From Lachnospiraceae bacterium (GTDB lineage: Bacteria > Bacillota > Clostridia > Lachnospirales > Lachnospiraceae), in the NCBI GenBank assembly GCA_028706005.1, contig JAQWCI010000003.1, positions 1 through 46,220 on the forward strand: 46,220 nt of DNA. The letters run 5' to 3'. The first letter of the stretch is position 1. Each line of letters opens with the position of its first letter. A program made the translations under genes and the position numbers. This document shows, piece by piece, positions 18,956 through 28,232 of the stretch. The notes under the pieces were generated by a model. The model had not been told where the DNA came from and did not search any database. It was given only the letters and a program-made list of their open reading frames with translations.

Positions 18956-21754
18956 TCACTTCTCACTCAGCTCAGTAAGCCTTGTGTTTATCTTTTCAAT
19001 TTCCTCATCATCAAGTCCGGGATGATATTTATTGAGCAGATCGCGCATTGATCTTCCCCTCATCTCAACCGGCAGATGATCGTGAGGCATGAACTCCGTC
19101 ATATACTTTTCTATTGCCGGATTCTGAATGAGACGAAGATTCGGGAGATCTATATTATATTCATTTCTCAGGGTGCCTGTGGTTTCATATATGACTGTAT
19201 AGCTGCCTGGCTCAAGACGGCATATTCCTCCTGAGACATTGGCAAACATAGGATTACTCTTGTCCTCAAATACAGAAGGTTCCGCTTTTTCAAGAATCAG
19301 ATCAGCGCTGCAGTCAAACGGCACCGTCACAGATACCTGGACGTGTTTTTCGTCAATGATCTTCCATGCACTCTTATATAACCCTGACGGCGAATCATAC
19401 TCAGCTGTAACTTCTTTCAGATTCCAGTTATAAAGAGGCTCCAGCAGTGCATGTTTGAAGCCGGCTTCATCAGGACATTCATTTATTCCGGCAACATGAC
19501 GATACATCCACTCCACTATAGAGCCATAAGAATAATGATTCATTGAATTCATTTCTGTTCCTGAAATCTTCCCGTCAGGCAGAAGGGCGTTCCATCGCTC
19601 CCACACTGTTGTCGCGCCAAGCTTTACCTCATAAAGCCACCCCGGGTAATCCTCATTTAGAAGCAACTCAAATGCAAGATCCGAAAACCCGTTCTCCGTC
19701 AAAACATTGCCCAGCAGCGGTGTTCCTGTAAACCCACTCCGCAATTTGTGATCAGAAGCATTGAAAAGAGCGCGTAGTGTATACTTTATCTCCTTTTCAT
19801 TATTTGAAAGATGGTACTTCAATGTGAGTATCATTGCAGTCTGAGTATGTATACAACATCTTCCTGTGGGAGAATAATACTCCTTTTTCACGGCTGCAAA
19901 CTCCTCGTCTGCCAGCCTGCGATACCTTTCCTCCTCTTGTGTTTTGCCCAGCACTTTCGCTGCACGGCTTACAAGATCGGCACTTGCAGCATAGTATACA
20001 TTTGAAATGAATCCTTCATCAGTGCCACCCATTGCATGCTCCGGATCGCCTTCCATATCGTCCAGTGCAAGCCAGTCACCGTAACTGAAGTGACGTCTCC
20101 ATGCATGATCTGAGCTGTCATATCTGTGGATCCAATCTACCCAGGCTTTCATACTGTCGAACTGATCTTCAAGAATCGCCTTATCACCATAAAATCTGTA
20201 AATTGTCCATGGAATTATACAAGCTGCGTCTCCCCACACAGATGAAGTTGTTTCAACGCCTGCTGCCGGAATAACATCGGGAACCATTCCATCATGCTCG
20301 TCCTGTTCAGTTTTCATATCATGCATATACTTTGCATAAAATGCATATGAATCTGTGAGGTATAGAGCCGTCCCTGTAAAGACCTGAGTATCCGCAGTCC
20401 AACCCATTCTCTCATCTCTCTGCGGACAGTCCGTCGGGACATCAAGAAAATTATCCTTAAGTCCCCATGTGACATTGGAAAGCAACTTATTTACCAGTTC
20501 ATTTCCTGTCTTCATAGTTGCCGTTGACGCAACATCACTGTACAGACAAAGACCGGCAAAATCCTCTGCCTTGAGGTCCGCTATTCCTTCTATCTTTACA
20601 TATTTGAATCCATAATATGTAAAATGCGGACGAAGTGTGACCTCACTGCCATTTGATATGTAAATATACTCAGACTTTGCAGATCTCAGGTTCGCATTAT
20701 AAAAGTTACCACCCTGAAGGATCTCACCTGTCTGAATGTGAATCCTGCTGCCTTTCGGCTGATTTACTTTGAGTTCGAACAGGCCGGTGATTTCCTGCCC
20801 CATATCCAAAACAAGTTCTCCAGCCGGTGTGTGTATTAATTTTTGTGGCTTCATTTCTTCATGGATCGTAAGGTATGGACTCAGACGATCTGTCAGTCTT
20901 CCCTTCGGCGCATCACAGACAATTGCTGAAGTCGATGGGAGTTCAGGCAACGTGTCATCAATGTGTTCACCGTCGTACAGGCTTGAATATGTGATATTAC
21001 TACGTCTGACTGACCAATCATCACCGGTTCCAATTATTTCCACTGAATTATCTGTGAATTCTATCCGAAGCTCTGCTATTGCCTTCCATTCACTGCCGTA
21101 ATAACCTTTTTCCTGTTTTGCAGTGAATCCAAAACGCCCTTTATACCAGCCGTTTCCAAGGAGAATGGAAATACGACCTGCCTCTGATGACTTCTGAAGC
21201 ATTTCTGTCATATCATATGTTTCGACTTGAATCCACGCATTGTAATTATTTGAAAACGGCGCAAGATACTCATTTCCTATCTTTTCTCCATTGTAATAAG
21301 CCTCGTAAAGACCGATTCCTGTTACATAAAGACGCGCACTTTTAACGCTACGCGTCCTGGCAGGAATTTCTCTTTCAAAATAAGGATGACGAGGTTCAGC
21401 GTTGTCACATGTAATCCATGTCGCTTTCCACTCTTCATTCATTTTGCCTGTCTCAAACCATTCAATGTCTGAAATAGCCTCTTCATCTGCATCTGAGCAC
21501 ACCGAAACCTGATAATAATACCTTGTGCGTGGTTGAAGCTCTATCGGCATGACAGTTCCCAGTGAATTCAAAGACGCATCATAACCTGTATCTATGATTT
21601 CACTGAGTAAATTCTGATCCTCAGCAATGACTATTCTGGCCGCCGTCTGTTTATTTCCGGCAGCATCTCCTACCTTCCAGGAGACGCTTACCCTGTTCAT
21701 CGCAAATCCCAATGGCTTAACAATATGATTAACTCTTACATCATAAATCCTCAT
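18956..21754 (-). CDS. Alpha-L-rhamnosidase, glycoside hydrolase family GH78
   Basis: NFLDVPTDCPQRDERMGWTADTQVFTGTALYLTDSYAFYAKYMHDMK is the GH78 catalytic signature; multidomain N-terminus. Confidence 0.93.
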   Translation of the reverse strand: MRIYDVRVNHIVKPLGFAMNRVSVSWKVGDAAGNKQTAARIVIAEDQNLLSEIIDTGYDASLNSLGTVMPIELQPRTRYYYQVSVCSDADEEAISDIEWFETGKMNEEWKATWITCDNAEPRHPYFEREIPARTRSVKSARLYVTGIGLYEAYYNGEKIGNEYLAPFSNNYNAWIQVETYDMTEMLQKSSEAGRISILLGNGWYKGRFGFTAKQEKGYYGSEWKAIAELRIEFTDNSVEIIGTGDDWSVRRSNITYSSLYDGEHIDDTLPELPSTSAIVCDAPKGRLTDRLSPYLTIHEEMKPQKLIHTPAGELVLDMGQEITGLFELKVNQPKGSRIHIQTGEILQGGNFYNANLRSAKSEYIYISNGSEVTLRPHFTYYGFKYVKIEGIADLKAEDFAGLCLYSDVASTATMKTGNELVNKLLSNVTWGLKDNFLDVPTDCPQRDERMGWTADTQVFTGTALYLTDSYAFYAKYMHDMKTEQDEHDGMVPDVIPAAGVETTSSVWGDAACIIPWTIYRFYGDKAILEDQFDSMKAWVDWIHRYDSSDHAWRRHFSYGDWLALDDMEGDPEHAMGGTDEGFISNVYYAASADLVSRAAKVLGKTQEEERYRRLADEEFAAVKKEYYSPTGRCCIHTQTAMILTLKYHLSNNEKEIKYTLRALFNASDHKLRSGFTGTPLLGNVLTENGFSDLAFELLLNEDYPGWLYEVKLGATTVWERWNALLPDGKISGTEMNSMNHYSYGSIVEWMYRHVAGINECPDEAGFKHALLEPLYNWNLKEVTAEYDSPSGLYKSAWKIIDEKHVQVSVTVPFDCSADLILEKAEPSVFEDKSNPMFANVSGGICRLEPGSYTVIYETTGTLRNEYNIDLPNLRLIQNPAIEKYMTEFMPHDHLPVEMRGRSMRDLLNKYHPGLDDEEIEKINTRLTELSEK

Positions 21755-21766
21755 GTTTTCTCCATC

Positions 21767-21806
21767 CTGAAACGTTATTGGTTTTAGCGGATATGTGACG
21801 TTTCAG
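21767..21806 (-). promoter_or_regulatory. Inverted repeat in GH78 gene leader abutting its Shine-Dalgarno region
   Basis: CTGAAACGT/ACGTTTCAG perfect 9-bp arms separated by 22 nt, ending next to GGATGGAGAAAAC-ATG on the minus strand. Confidence 0.5.
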
Positions 21807-22006
21807 CACAGATCCAGATGTCATTGTCCTCTTGCATAGCACAGACAAAATCCGCCTGAATACAACTATACATATTGATATTACGAACATTTCATCATGG
21901 ATTCCATGGACTAAACGATATAGATATATGTAAAAAGAAATCAGAGTAATATGGTTGTCCTGAACGCAAAGATAAAGTAAAAAAGTGTTCCACGTCGTGT
22001 TTTTGC

Positions 22007-23044
22007 CTATATACTCCTGACCGTGTCCCGAATTATTAGCTGTGTTCCGATTCTTAACTTTACCGATCGTTCAGAATGACCCGATTTTCTTTTGCTTATG
22101 AGCGATATGAGAGAGTTTACAGCACACGTGCCAAATGAGGCTTTAGGAACATTGATAGTCGTTAGCGATGGAGATATCAACGCTGCATTAGGTCTGTCAT
22201 TAAAGCCTATTATTGATATATCGTCAGGAATACTGTATCCAGACTGGATAAATGCTCTGATTGCCCCTATCGCAATCGTATCATCGTCACATACAAAAGC
22301 TGTTGGAAGCTTGCGTTTTCTCTTTATGATCTGCAGAATATCCTGGTAACTTCCCTCCTCTGAAAACTGCACTTTATATGTATTCTCTCTGGAGAGAACC
22401 TTATTGAAATGCTGCATCGCATTTGCATACCCATCTCTTCTTTCACCAAAACTTGCGATATAGTCCTCGCTTTCCAGATACCCGATCTCATTGTGACCCC
22501 GAGAAATAAGATATTCAATTGCCTGAAACGTGCCAAGTTCATTGTTTATAGATACAGTATTCACGTCAATTGTCGGGAAATCGTTATCAAGAACAACGTA
22601 AGGAATCGAAAGCGAAATAAATGGTTCTATGTCTTCGTCAAGCATTTCAGTCGCGAAAATAATCATTCCTTCAGGCTTGATTCTTTCCAATGACCTACGC
22701 GATTCCTCAAGATCTGAACTTGCTTGTATCGTCAGCAAAGTCACACTATACCCATTTTCCCTGGCATGTAATTCTATACTCTCCATCAGCAGCAAAAAGA
22801 ACGGATGTTGATTCAATATCTTACCGTGTTTAACATAAACGACAAAACAAATGGTCTTCTCCTCATTTGTTGTAGCACCCGACTTGATCAGATTGCCATA
22901 CCCCATAGAAACAAGTTTTGACAGAACATCAGACCTGGTCTTATCAGAAACTCCGTGCTTATTATTCAAAATCAGTGAAAGAGCAGCTGGTGATATATGA
23001 AGTGATTTTGCAATTTCTCTGTTTGTCATGTCAGCAATCCTCAT
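22007..23044 (-). CDS. LacI family transcriptional regulator
   Basis: MTNREIAKSLHISPAALSLILNNKHGVSDKTR HTH plus periplasmic-binding-like domain. Confidence 0.92.
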   Translation of the reverse strand: MRIADMTNREIAKSLHISPAALSLILNNKHGVSDKTRSDVLSKLVSMGYGNLIKSGATTNEEKTICFVVYVKHGKILNQHPFFLLLMESIELHARENGYSVTLLTIQASSDLEESRRSLERIKPEGMIIFATEMLDEDIEPFISLSIPYVVLDNDFPTIDVNTVSINNELGTFQAIEYLISRGHNEIGYLESEDYIASFGERRDGYANAMQHFNKVLSRENTYKVQFSEEGSYQDILQIIKRKRKLPTAFVCDDDTIAIGAIRAFIQSGYSIPDDISIIGFNDRPNAALISPSLTTINVPKASFGTCAVNSLISLISKRKSGHSERSVKLRIGTQLIIRDTVRSI

Positions 23045-23242
23045 TTATAAATATATTAGCTTCCATATCTATTGACTGATAATCAAATTTTAATGTGTCA
23101 CTAAACATAAGTCAAGATTAACTAAACGCGTATAAACAACAACTATGAGCATCTATCTTGTATAGCTTGGGCTTCACCGCATATTCTATAATGCACTATG
23201 CACAGGTGACGGACCTTATGTTTAGTAAATATTTATGTTTAC

Positions 23243-23259
23243 AGCTAAACCGTTTAGCT
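23243..23259. promoter_or_regulatory. Candidate LacI-family operator overlapping a -10 box
   Basis: AGCTAAAC-C-GTTTAGCT perfect palindrome; TATAAT at 23259-23264; between divergent lacI-type and SDR genes. Confidence 0.65.
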
Positions 23260-23324
23260 ATAATATTTGTTTATTAAGTTAATTTTCAACTATTCTCAAA
23301 TAGTGTTCAGGCATGGAGGACAAA

Positions 23325-24104
23325 ATGATCAATTATAGAACGGTTAATGGAAGTTTTGACTTGTCAGGTAAAACGGCGATCGTAATAGGCGGTGGTGGAG
23401 GAATTGGCGGGGCTACAGCAGAAATGTATGCCGGCAAGGGCGCAAATATTGCTGTTGTCGACTGCAAAGATAATGTAGAAGATGTGGCCATTGAATTAGC
23501 AGCAAAATATGGCGTAAAGACAATTGGTCTCAGGTGCGATGTAACAATACAGACCGAAGTGGAGAATATTGTCAGCAAGGTCGTTGACACTTTTGGCGAA
23601 ATAAATATCCTTGCAAATATGCCTGGTTATGTAGAACTAGAAAGAGCAAGTTCCATTGACATTGATGTTATCGAACGTCATATTGCAATAAACGCTGTCT
23701 GAGTATTCCGCATCTGTCAGGCTGTTGCAAATCAAATGATAAAACAAGGCAAAGGTGGGAAGATCGTTTGTGTTACATCACAGGCTGATTTTATAGCCAT
23801 CAATAAACATGTAGGCTACACGATGTCCAAAGCTGCGCTCGTCGGTATGATCAAAGTCTGCGCTTTGGAATGGGCCGAATATGGAAGAAACCTAAACGGT
23901 GTAGCTCCCACAGTAGTCAATACATATATGGGCGATAAAGCATGGCAGGGTAAGGTCAAGACTGACATGATTGAAGCCATCCCAGCGCACAGATTTGCCG
24001 AGCCAGATGAAATAGCAGCAGCGATACTGTTCCTGTCCTGCGATGAATCAAACATGATCACTGGCGAGGATCTTGTTGTAGATGGAGGTTTCACAATCAA
24101 ATAA
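23325..24104 (+). pseudogene. SDR family oxidoreductase interrupted by in-frame TGA at 23700-23702
   Basis: ORFs 23313-23702 and 23736-24104 share one frame and read as one SDR: ...ERHIAINAV*VFRICQAVANQMIKQGKGGKIVCVTSQADFIAINKHVGYTMSKAAL...; SD GGAGG precedes ATG at 23325. Confidence 0.8.
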
Positions 24105-24124
24105 AATCCTGGTCTTGGATCTAT

Positions 24125-24180
24125 TTTGGAGCATGACGCAGACCAAACCTCTACATAAGGCAAGGCCGTCATGCTCCAAA
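24125..24180. terminator. Long stem-loop between convergent genes (putative terminator or structured element)
   Basis: TTTGGAGCATGACG...CGTCATGCTCCAAA, 14-bp perfect arms with 28-nt loop; no U-tract. Confidence 0.5.
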
Positions 24181-24198
24181 GCAGACGTACCAGATTAT

Positions 24199-25071
24199 CT
24201 ATATATCAAAAAATGGATATTTCCTAACGTCTTTGAGCGATTGTTTGAGTAATGTTATGTCCTTTTCATCAAGGGGATTTTCGAGGCATTCATCTATATG
24301 TTCCACTGCAAATGAAAAGTCATGAAAATTTCCCGGTGGTACCAACGTATCAGCGCCAAGCGAAAGAGCATACTTCATTGCAGCCACTCGCAATGGCGTA
24401 TTATCTGCATCTATAGGCTTGCACCATGACTTCGGAAACATGGATTTTTCTCTTTCTTCCTCGTTTATCCACGCTCTGTCTATAAGCGACTTCATCCCCA
24501 GTATGCCCATGCCACGTGCCTTTGCCGTCATTACAACTCGATTTCCAAAACTATACTCCATATTCATATGCCAGTTCAGCGGGAAAAGCACAGTATCAAA
24601 ATCATATAGTTCCATAGCGCGTAACGCAGCATCCTCATTGTGGCAGGTAATCCCGAGTTTACGCAGTACACCTTGCTCATGTAGAGGCATGATTACTTCC
24701 ATGGCTCCACCCTTGCCAAAAACAGTTTCAACTTCAGCTACACTAACAAGTCCGTGAAGTTGATAATTGTCAAAATAATCCGTGTGCAAAAGACGCATGG
24801 ATTCCTTTAGAGCTTCTTCTGCTCCCTTGGCTCCGCGTTGTTCCGTCTTACATGCCAGATAAACGTCATTTCGGTATGGCCTCAGTGAATTACCAAGTTT
24901 TTCCTGTGCATCTCCATATGTCGGTGCCACATCATAATAATTGATGCCATGATCCATGGCCCATTTCACATACCTGTCTGACTCTTTCTGCCCATCACTC
25001 ATTGACACAATTCCACCATATGCTACTGGTGATACCTGATACTCTGTATTTCCAAGTTTTCTCCTTACCAT
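24199..25071 (-). CDS. Aldo/keto reductase
   Basis: RKLGNTEYQVSPVAYGGI...GINYYDVAPTYGDAQEKLG...YLACKTEQR...DYFDNYQLHG. Confidence 0.9.
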   Translation of the reverse strand: MVRRKLGNTEYQVSPVAYGGIVSMSDGQKESDRYVKWAMDHGINYYDVAPTYGDAQEKLGNSLRPYRNDVYLACKTEQRGAKGAEEALKESMRLLHTDYFDNYQLHGLVSVAEVETVFGKGGAMEVIMPLHEQGVLRKLGITCHNEDAALRAMELYDFDTVLFPLNWHMNMEYSFGNRVVMTAKARGMGILGMKSLIDRAWINEEEREKSMFPKSWCKPIDADNTPLRVAAMKYALSLGADTLVPPGNFHDFSFAVEHIDECLENPLDEKDITLLKQSLKDVRKYPFFDI

Positions 25072-25121
25072 AGCTACATTCTCCTTCCTGCAGAACTATG
25101 GTCTGCCAAAACAAGAAGTAC

Positions 25122-27107
25122 TTATTTCATATAATCCAAGGAAACAAGTTGATGCATTGAAAACATGTCCACTGTAAAGTAAACATTTCCGTCTTTCTGA
25201 GTAAAGTCCAATGTTTTCCCCTGTGGCTGCATCGTGACAGTACTGATATCGTGCTTGACTGATGCTCTGACTTTCACTGGTCCGATATTAGGGAAATCCT
25301 CCAGTACACTTACATCTCCTCTTTGGACTGGTGAGCCGTATAATAAATGAAGAATATATCTATTCTCCTTCTTTTGTTCGACAAACCTCACCCTACCCTG
25401 AACAGGCATTGTCACTTCTACATTCCTATCAGGCACGAGCATTTCCACGAGCTGGCTGAAATATCTTCTGTGATACGCACACCCTTTGTTCAAATACATG
25501 GAAGCAATTTCGTGTGCAACATAAATCGTATTGCCATCACTTATTGCTGCAGGATATTCTGCACTTTCTTCTCTGTATGGCGTGTTTCCATGTGAGCAGT
25601 AATGTCCATAAGTACGGCTGAAATATGGTTCTCTGACTCCTGCGAGCACTTCTCCTTTTCCTTCGACAATATGTGCGCTGGTATAGCTAAGGATCGGTGA
25701 ATATATCATGTCAGTAAATTTATCGGGAATCACCTCAAGGTAATCAATATCATATGATGATCTTCCTTTATACCTGAGATTCGTGCTAATTGCAAATTCA
25801 TCAGCATCTTCTCTAAGTCCGCTGCCTCCGAGGAGAAGCAGTTTTCCGCCTTCCTTCTGATATTCAACCAGTGCTGTTTCGTATTCTTTCGTGACGCGAT
25901 ACCTGTCGGGAAGGATTATCAGCTCGTATTTCATGACGTCAGACGGAGCGCGTACAATGTCAAAATCAATGTGCGAATCCAACATAAGTTTTGCTATAGC
26001 CTCATTCATAATCGCATCTGTCCCGACCATCACGGCAATGCGCGACGTGACCTGAACGTCAAAACAATATTCTTCAATCTTCTCAACATACGAGAACGCA
26101 TACCCGATATTCTCGTATGTAGCTTTGTCAAGCATTCCGAGCGGATGCATCTGATCTCCGACGCTTATCCTTGCACCCCACGTCAGCAAAGACGCGCACT
26201 CATATCTAAGTGCCTCAGGCGTTTTATACCCGCCGAATTCTCCCCAGGATTCATGGAATTTGCCTGTCATTCCCAGGTAATCTTTACCTTTTCCGCCAAA
26301 GTACATAGCGCGGATCGGCATTTTATCATAGCCTCCCCATTTTGTCGGAAGATCCTCAAGCTCGAAATGCGTGCTCGCATAGTGCCATTGAGGCATGTGT
26401 ATCTCAGCTCCGCCTGAATTGAAGAAGATCGATCCATACGGATGGTATCTGAAAAATATCTCTCTTATACCATCGAGCGTTTTCTTCTTTTGCACCTGAT
26501 AGTATTCCTTTGCGTCCGCTTCGGTCTCAGGATTCAGTCCCATTTCCTTCATCCCGCGGATACAATCATCGCAATAGCAATAGTCTGTTACGAACACTAT
26601 GTCATAGAACAGGCCATCAAGATCCTTATACCTCTGGCATACTTCTTCTGTAAGTCTGTAAAGATAATCTCTATATCCACCTGCTGTGCAGAGATTAGCC
26701 CATGAGCAATATGGTTTTGGCATATCATCCAATGCTTCAAAATCATAATTAACTCCGCTGAAACTTCCGTCCCTGTTCCTTATAATCCATTCCGGATGCT
26801 CCTGCGCATCAAGCGCTGAGAATCCTACAGTAAGGTACAGCGGTGCTCTTACACCTATCTCATGACAGGCATCCATCATCTCTCCTGCCAGATCTCTGCC
26901 CTGTTCCATTCCGGGATGCTGCGTTCCGACTTTTGTCGGATAGTAGCAATATCCGTGATGTCCTTTGCCAAATACAGTTATGCTGTTTACATGGCCGACC
27001 TGCAGCATTTCCTGGAACTGTTCCTTATCAAACCTGCTGCCTATATCCTGTATGTCACCTGAAGTATGAAAATCAAGATGAACTTCTCTTGCCGGTAACC
27101 TGTTCAT
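25122..27107 (-). CDS. Putative alpha-L-fucosidase, GH151-like (GHL6 domain plus beta-galactosidase-trimerisation-like domain)
   Basis: N-term REVHLDFHTSGDIQDIGSRFDKEQFQEMLQVGHVNSITVFGKGHHGYCYYPTKVGTQHP matches the remembered GHL6/GH151 pattern; neighbour of a GH29 fucosidase. Confidence 0.68.
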   Translation of the reverse strand: MNRLPAREVHLDFHTSGDIQDIGSRFDKEQFQEMLQVGHVNSITVFGKGHHGYCYYPTKVGTQHPGMEQGRDLAGEMMDACHEIGVRAPLYLTVGFSALDAQEHPEWIIRNRDGSFSGVNYDFEALDDMPKPYCSWANLCTAGGYRDYLYRLTEEVCQRYKDLDGLFYDIVFVTDYCYCDDCIRGMKEMGLNPETEADAKEYYQVQKKKTLDGIREIFFRYHPYGSIFFNSGGAEIHMPQWHYASTHFELEDLPTKWGGYDKMPIRAMYFGGKGKDYLGMTGKFHESWGEFGGYKTPEALRYECASLLTWGARISVGDQMHPLGMLDKATYENIGYAFSYVEKIEEYCFDVQVTSRIAVMVGTDAIMNEAIAKLMLDSHIDFDIVRAPSDVMKYELIILPDRYRVTKEYETALVEYQKEGGKLLLLGGSGLREDADEFAISTNLRYKGRSSYDIDYLEVIPDKFTDMIYSPILSYTSAHIVEGKGEVLAGVREPYFSRTYGHYCSHGNTPYREESAEYPAAISDGNTIYVAHEIASMYLNKGCAYHRRYFSQLVEMLVPDRNVEVTMPVQGRVRFVEQKKENRYILHLLYGSPVQRGDVSVLEDFPNIGPVKVRASVKHDISTVTMQPQGKTLDFTQKDGNVYFTVDMFSMHQLVSLDYMK

Positions 27108-28147
27108 TTTGGGTCTGTCTCCTTTTCAAGCAAGATGTTTCTGACTGAATCGCGGGAAATGAGTTCTGGCATCTCTCTTACTATGACAGTCCCCGATTCC
27201 CTTTCCTTAATTATCCTTCTTATGATCATATCAACGGCATCATATGCCATCTTTTTCGTATCCTGTTTTACAGCTGTAAGCTCCGGGCTTGCGATGCACG
27301 AATACAGCAGATCATCAAAAGTCACCACGGAAAGCTCTTCCGGCACTTTTATGTTCAGTTCGTGGATCGTAAGCATTGCGCCAAGGCACATATCATAATT
27401 TGCAATGAACAATGCCGTAGGGTGGTCTCCAACTGCCCATAATTTCTCCATGCAGTCACTGCCACTTTGAAACAGGTAATTTCCGTTTTCTACATAGTTA
27501 TCCGGTATCGTAATGTCGTAATCTTTTAGCGCCCTTAAAAAGCCCTCTGTTCTTTCTCTTGACTGATTCCAGCTGGATCTGTCTTTCGCATTGTCTGCAG
27601 TTATGATTGCAATTTTGCGATGTCCGAATTTGATCAGCTCCTCACAGCCCATATATCCGCCGAGAAAACCGTTTGTCATCACACAATCACAGGCTCCGAC
27701 AGGCGGTTTCTTATCTATCGCCACAAACGGGATTTCCTGGTATCTCATCAATTCAAGCGATTTATCCGCCCCTTCAACAGGCTCCAGAATAATTCCGTCA
27801 ACACCGCTTTCGATCATCAGTCTTATGGCATTATCCGCAGCTTCCGGGCTTCCGTTATGGCATGCATAAAGCAACTGGTAATGCTTCTCAATTGCCGCAT
27901 CTGTCAGATACATCACCAGTTGCGTTGCATACTCGTCCTGCATACTGTCAATAAGGCACCCGATAGTATTAGTCCTGGCTTTTCGCAGATTCTGCGCATA
28001 CCCATTAGGAACATAATCAAGCTTCTTTATTGCCCTCTCGATTTTCTCCCTGTTATCCTTTCTGACATTACCGCCGTTCAGAAATTTTGAGATCGTTGAC
28101 AGAGCCAGCCCTGTTTCGCGCGCGACATCCACTATCGTTGTCTTCAT
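27104..28147 (-). CDS. LacI family transcriptional regulator
   Basis: MKTTIVDVARETGLALSTISKFLNGGNVRKDNREKIERAIKKLDYVPN; overlaps the next gene by 4 bp. Confidence 0.94.
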   Translation of the reverse strand: MKTTIVDVARETGLALSTISKFLNGGNVRKDNREKIERAIKKLDYVPNGYAQNLRKARTNTIGCLIDSMQDEYATQLVMYLTDAAIEKHYQLLYACHNGSPEAADNAIRLMIESGVDGIILEPVEGADKSLELMRYQEIPFVAIDKKPPVGACDCVMTNGFLGGYMGCEELIKFGHRKIAIITADNAKDRSSWNQSRERTEGFLRALKDYDITIPDNYVENGNYLFQSGSDCMEKLWAVGDHPTALFIANYDMCLGAMLTIHELNIKVPEELSVVTFDDLLYSCIASPELTAVKQDTKKMAYDAVDMIIRRIIKERESGTVIVREMPELISRDSVRNILLEKETDPK

Positions 28148-28183
28148 GAGTCCCCCCTGTTTCTTCGTTGATACTTGATCCTA

Positions 28184-28198
28184 AATGTAATTTACATT
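28184..28198. promoter_or_regulatory. Candidate operator upstream of the embedded lacI-family gene
   Basis: AATGTAA-T-TTACATT perfect palindrome about 37 bp upstream of the start at 28147. Confidence 0.5.
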
Positions 28199-28232
28199 CG
28201 GAGGCTCAGTAATTCAATACTAAATGCAAATA

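Noticed and set aside
13150-21800. 19/20-nt match GTTATTGGTTTTAGC[A/G]GATA between the response regulator gene (about 13156) and the GH78 leader (about 21774)
   Set aside because: In the regulator it encodes the conserved YLLKPIT motif; in the GH78 leader a stop codon lies just upstream. Probably chance or too short to interpret.
23700-23760. Possible selenocysteine (UGA) recoding in the SDR gene
   Set aside because: No convincing bSECIS-like hairpin seen just downstream, and the position aligns with Gly rather than a redox Cys; nonsense mutation is simpler.
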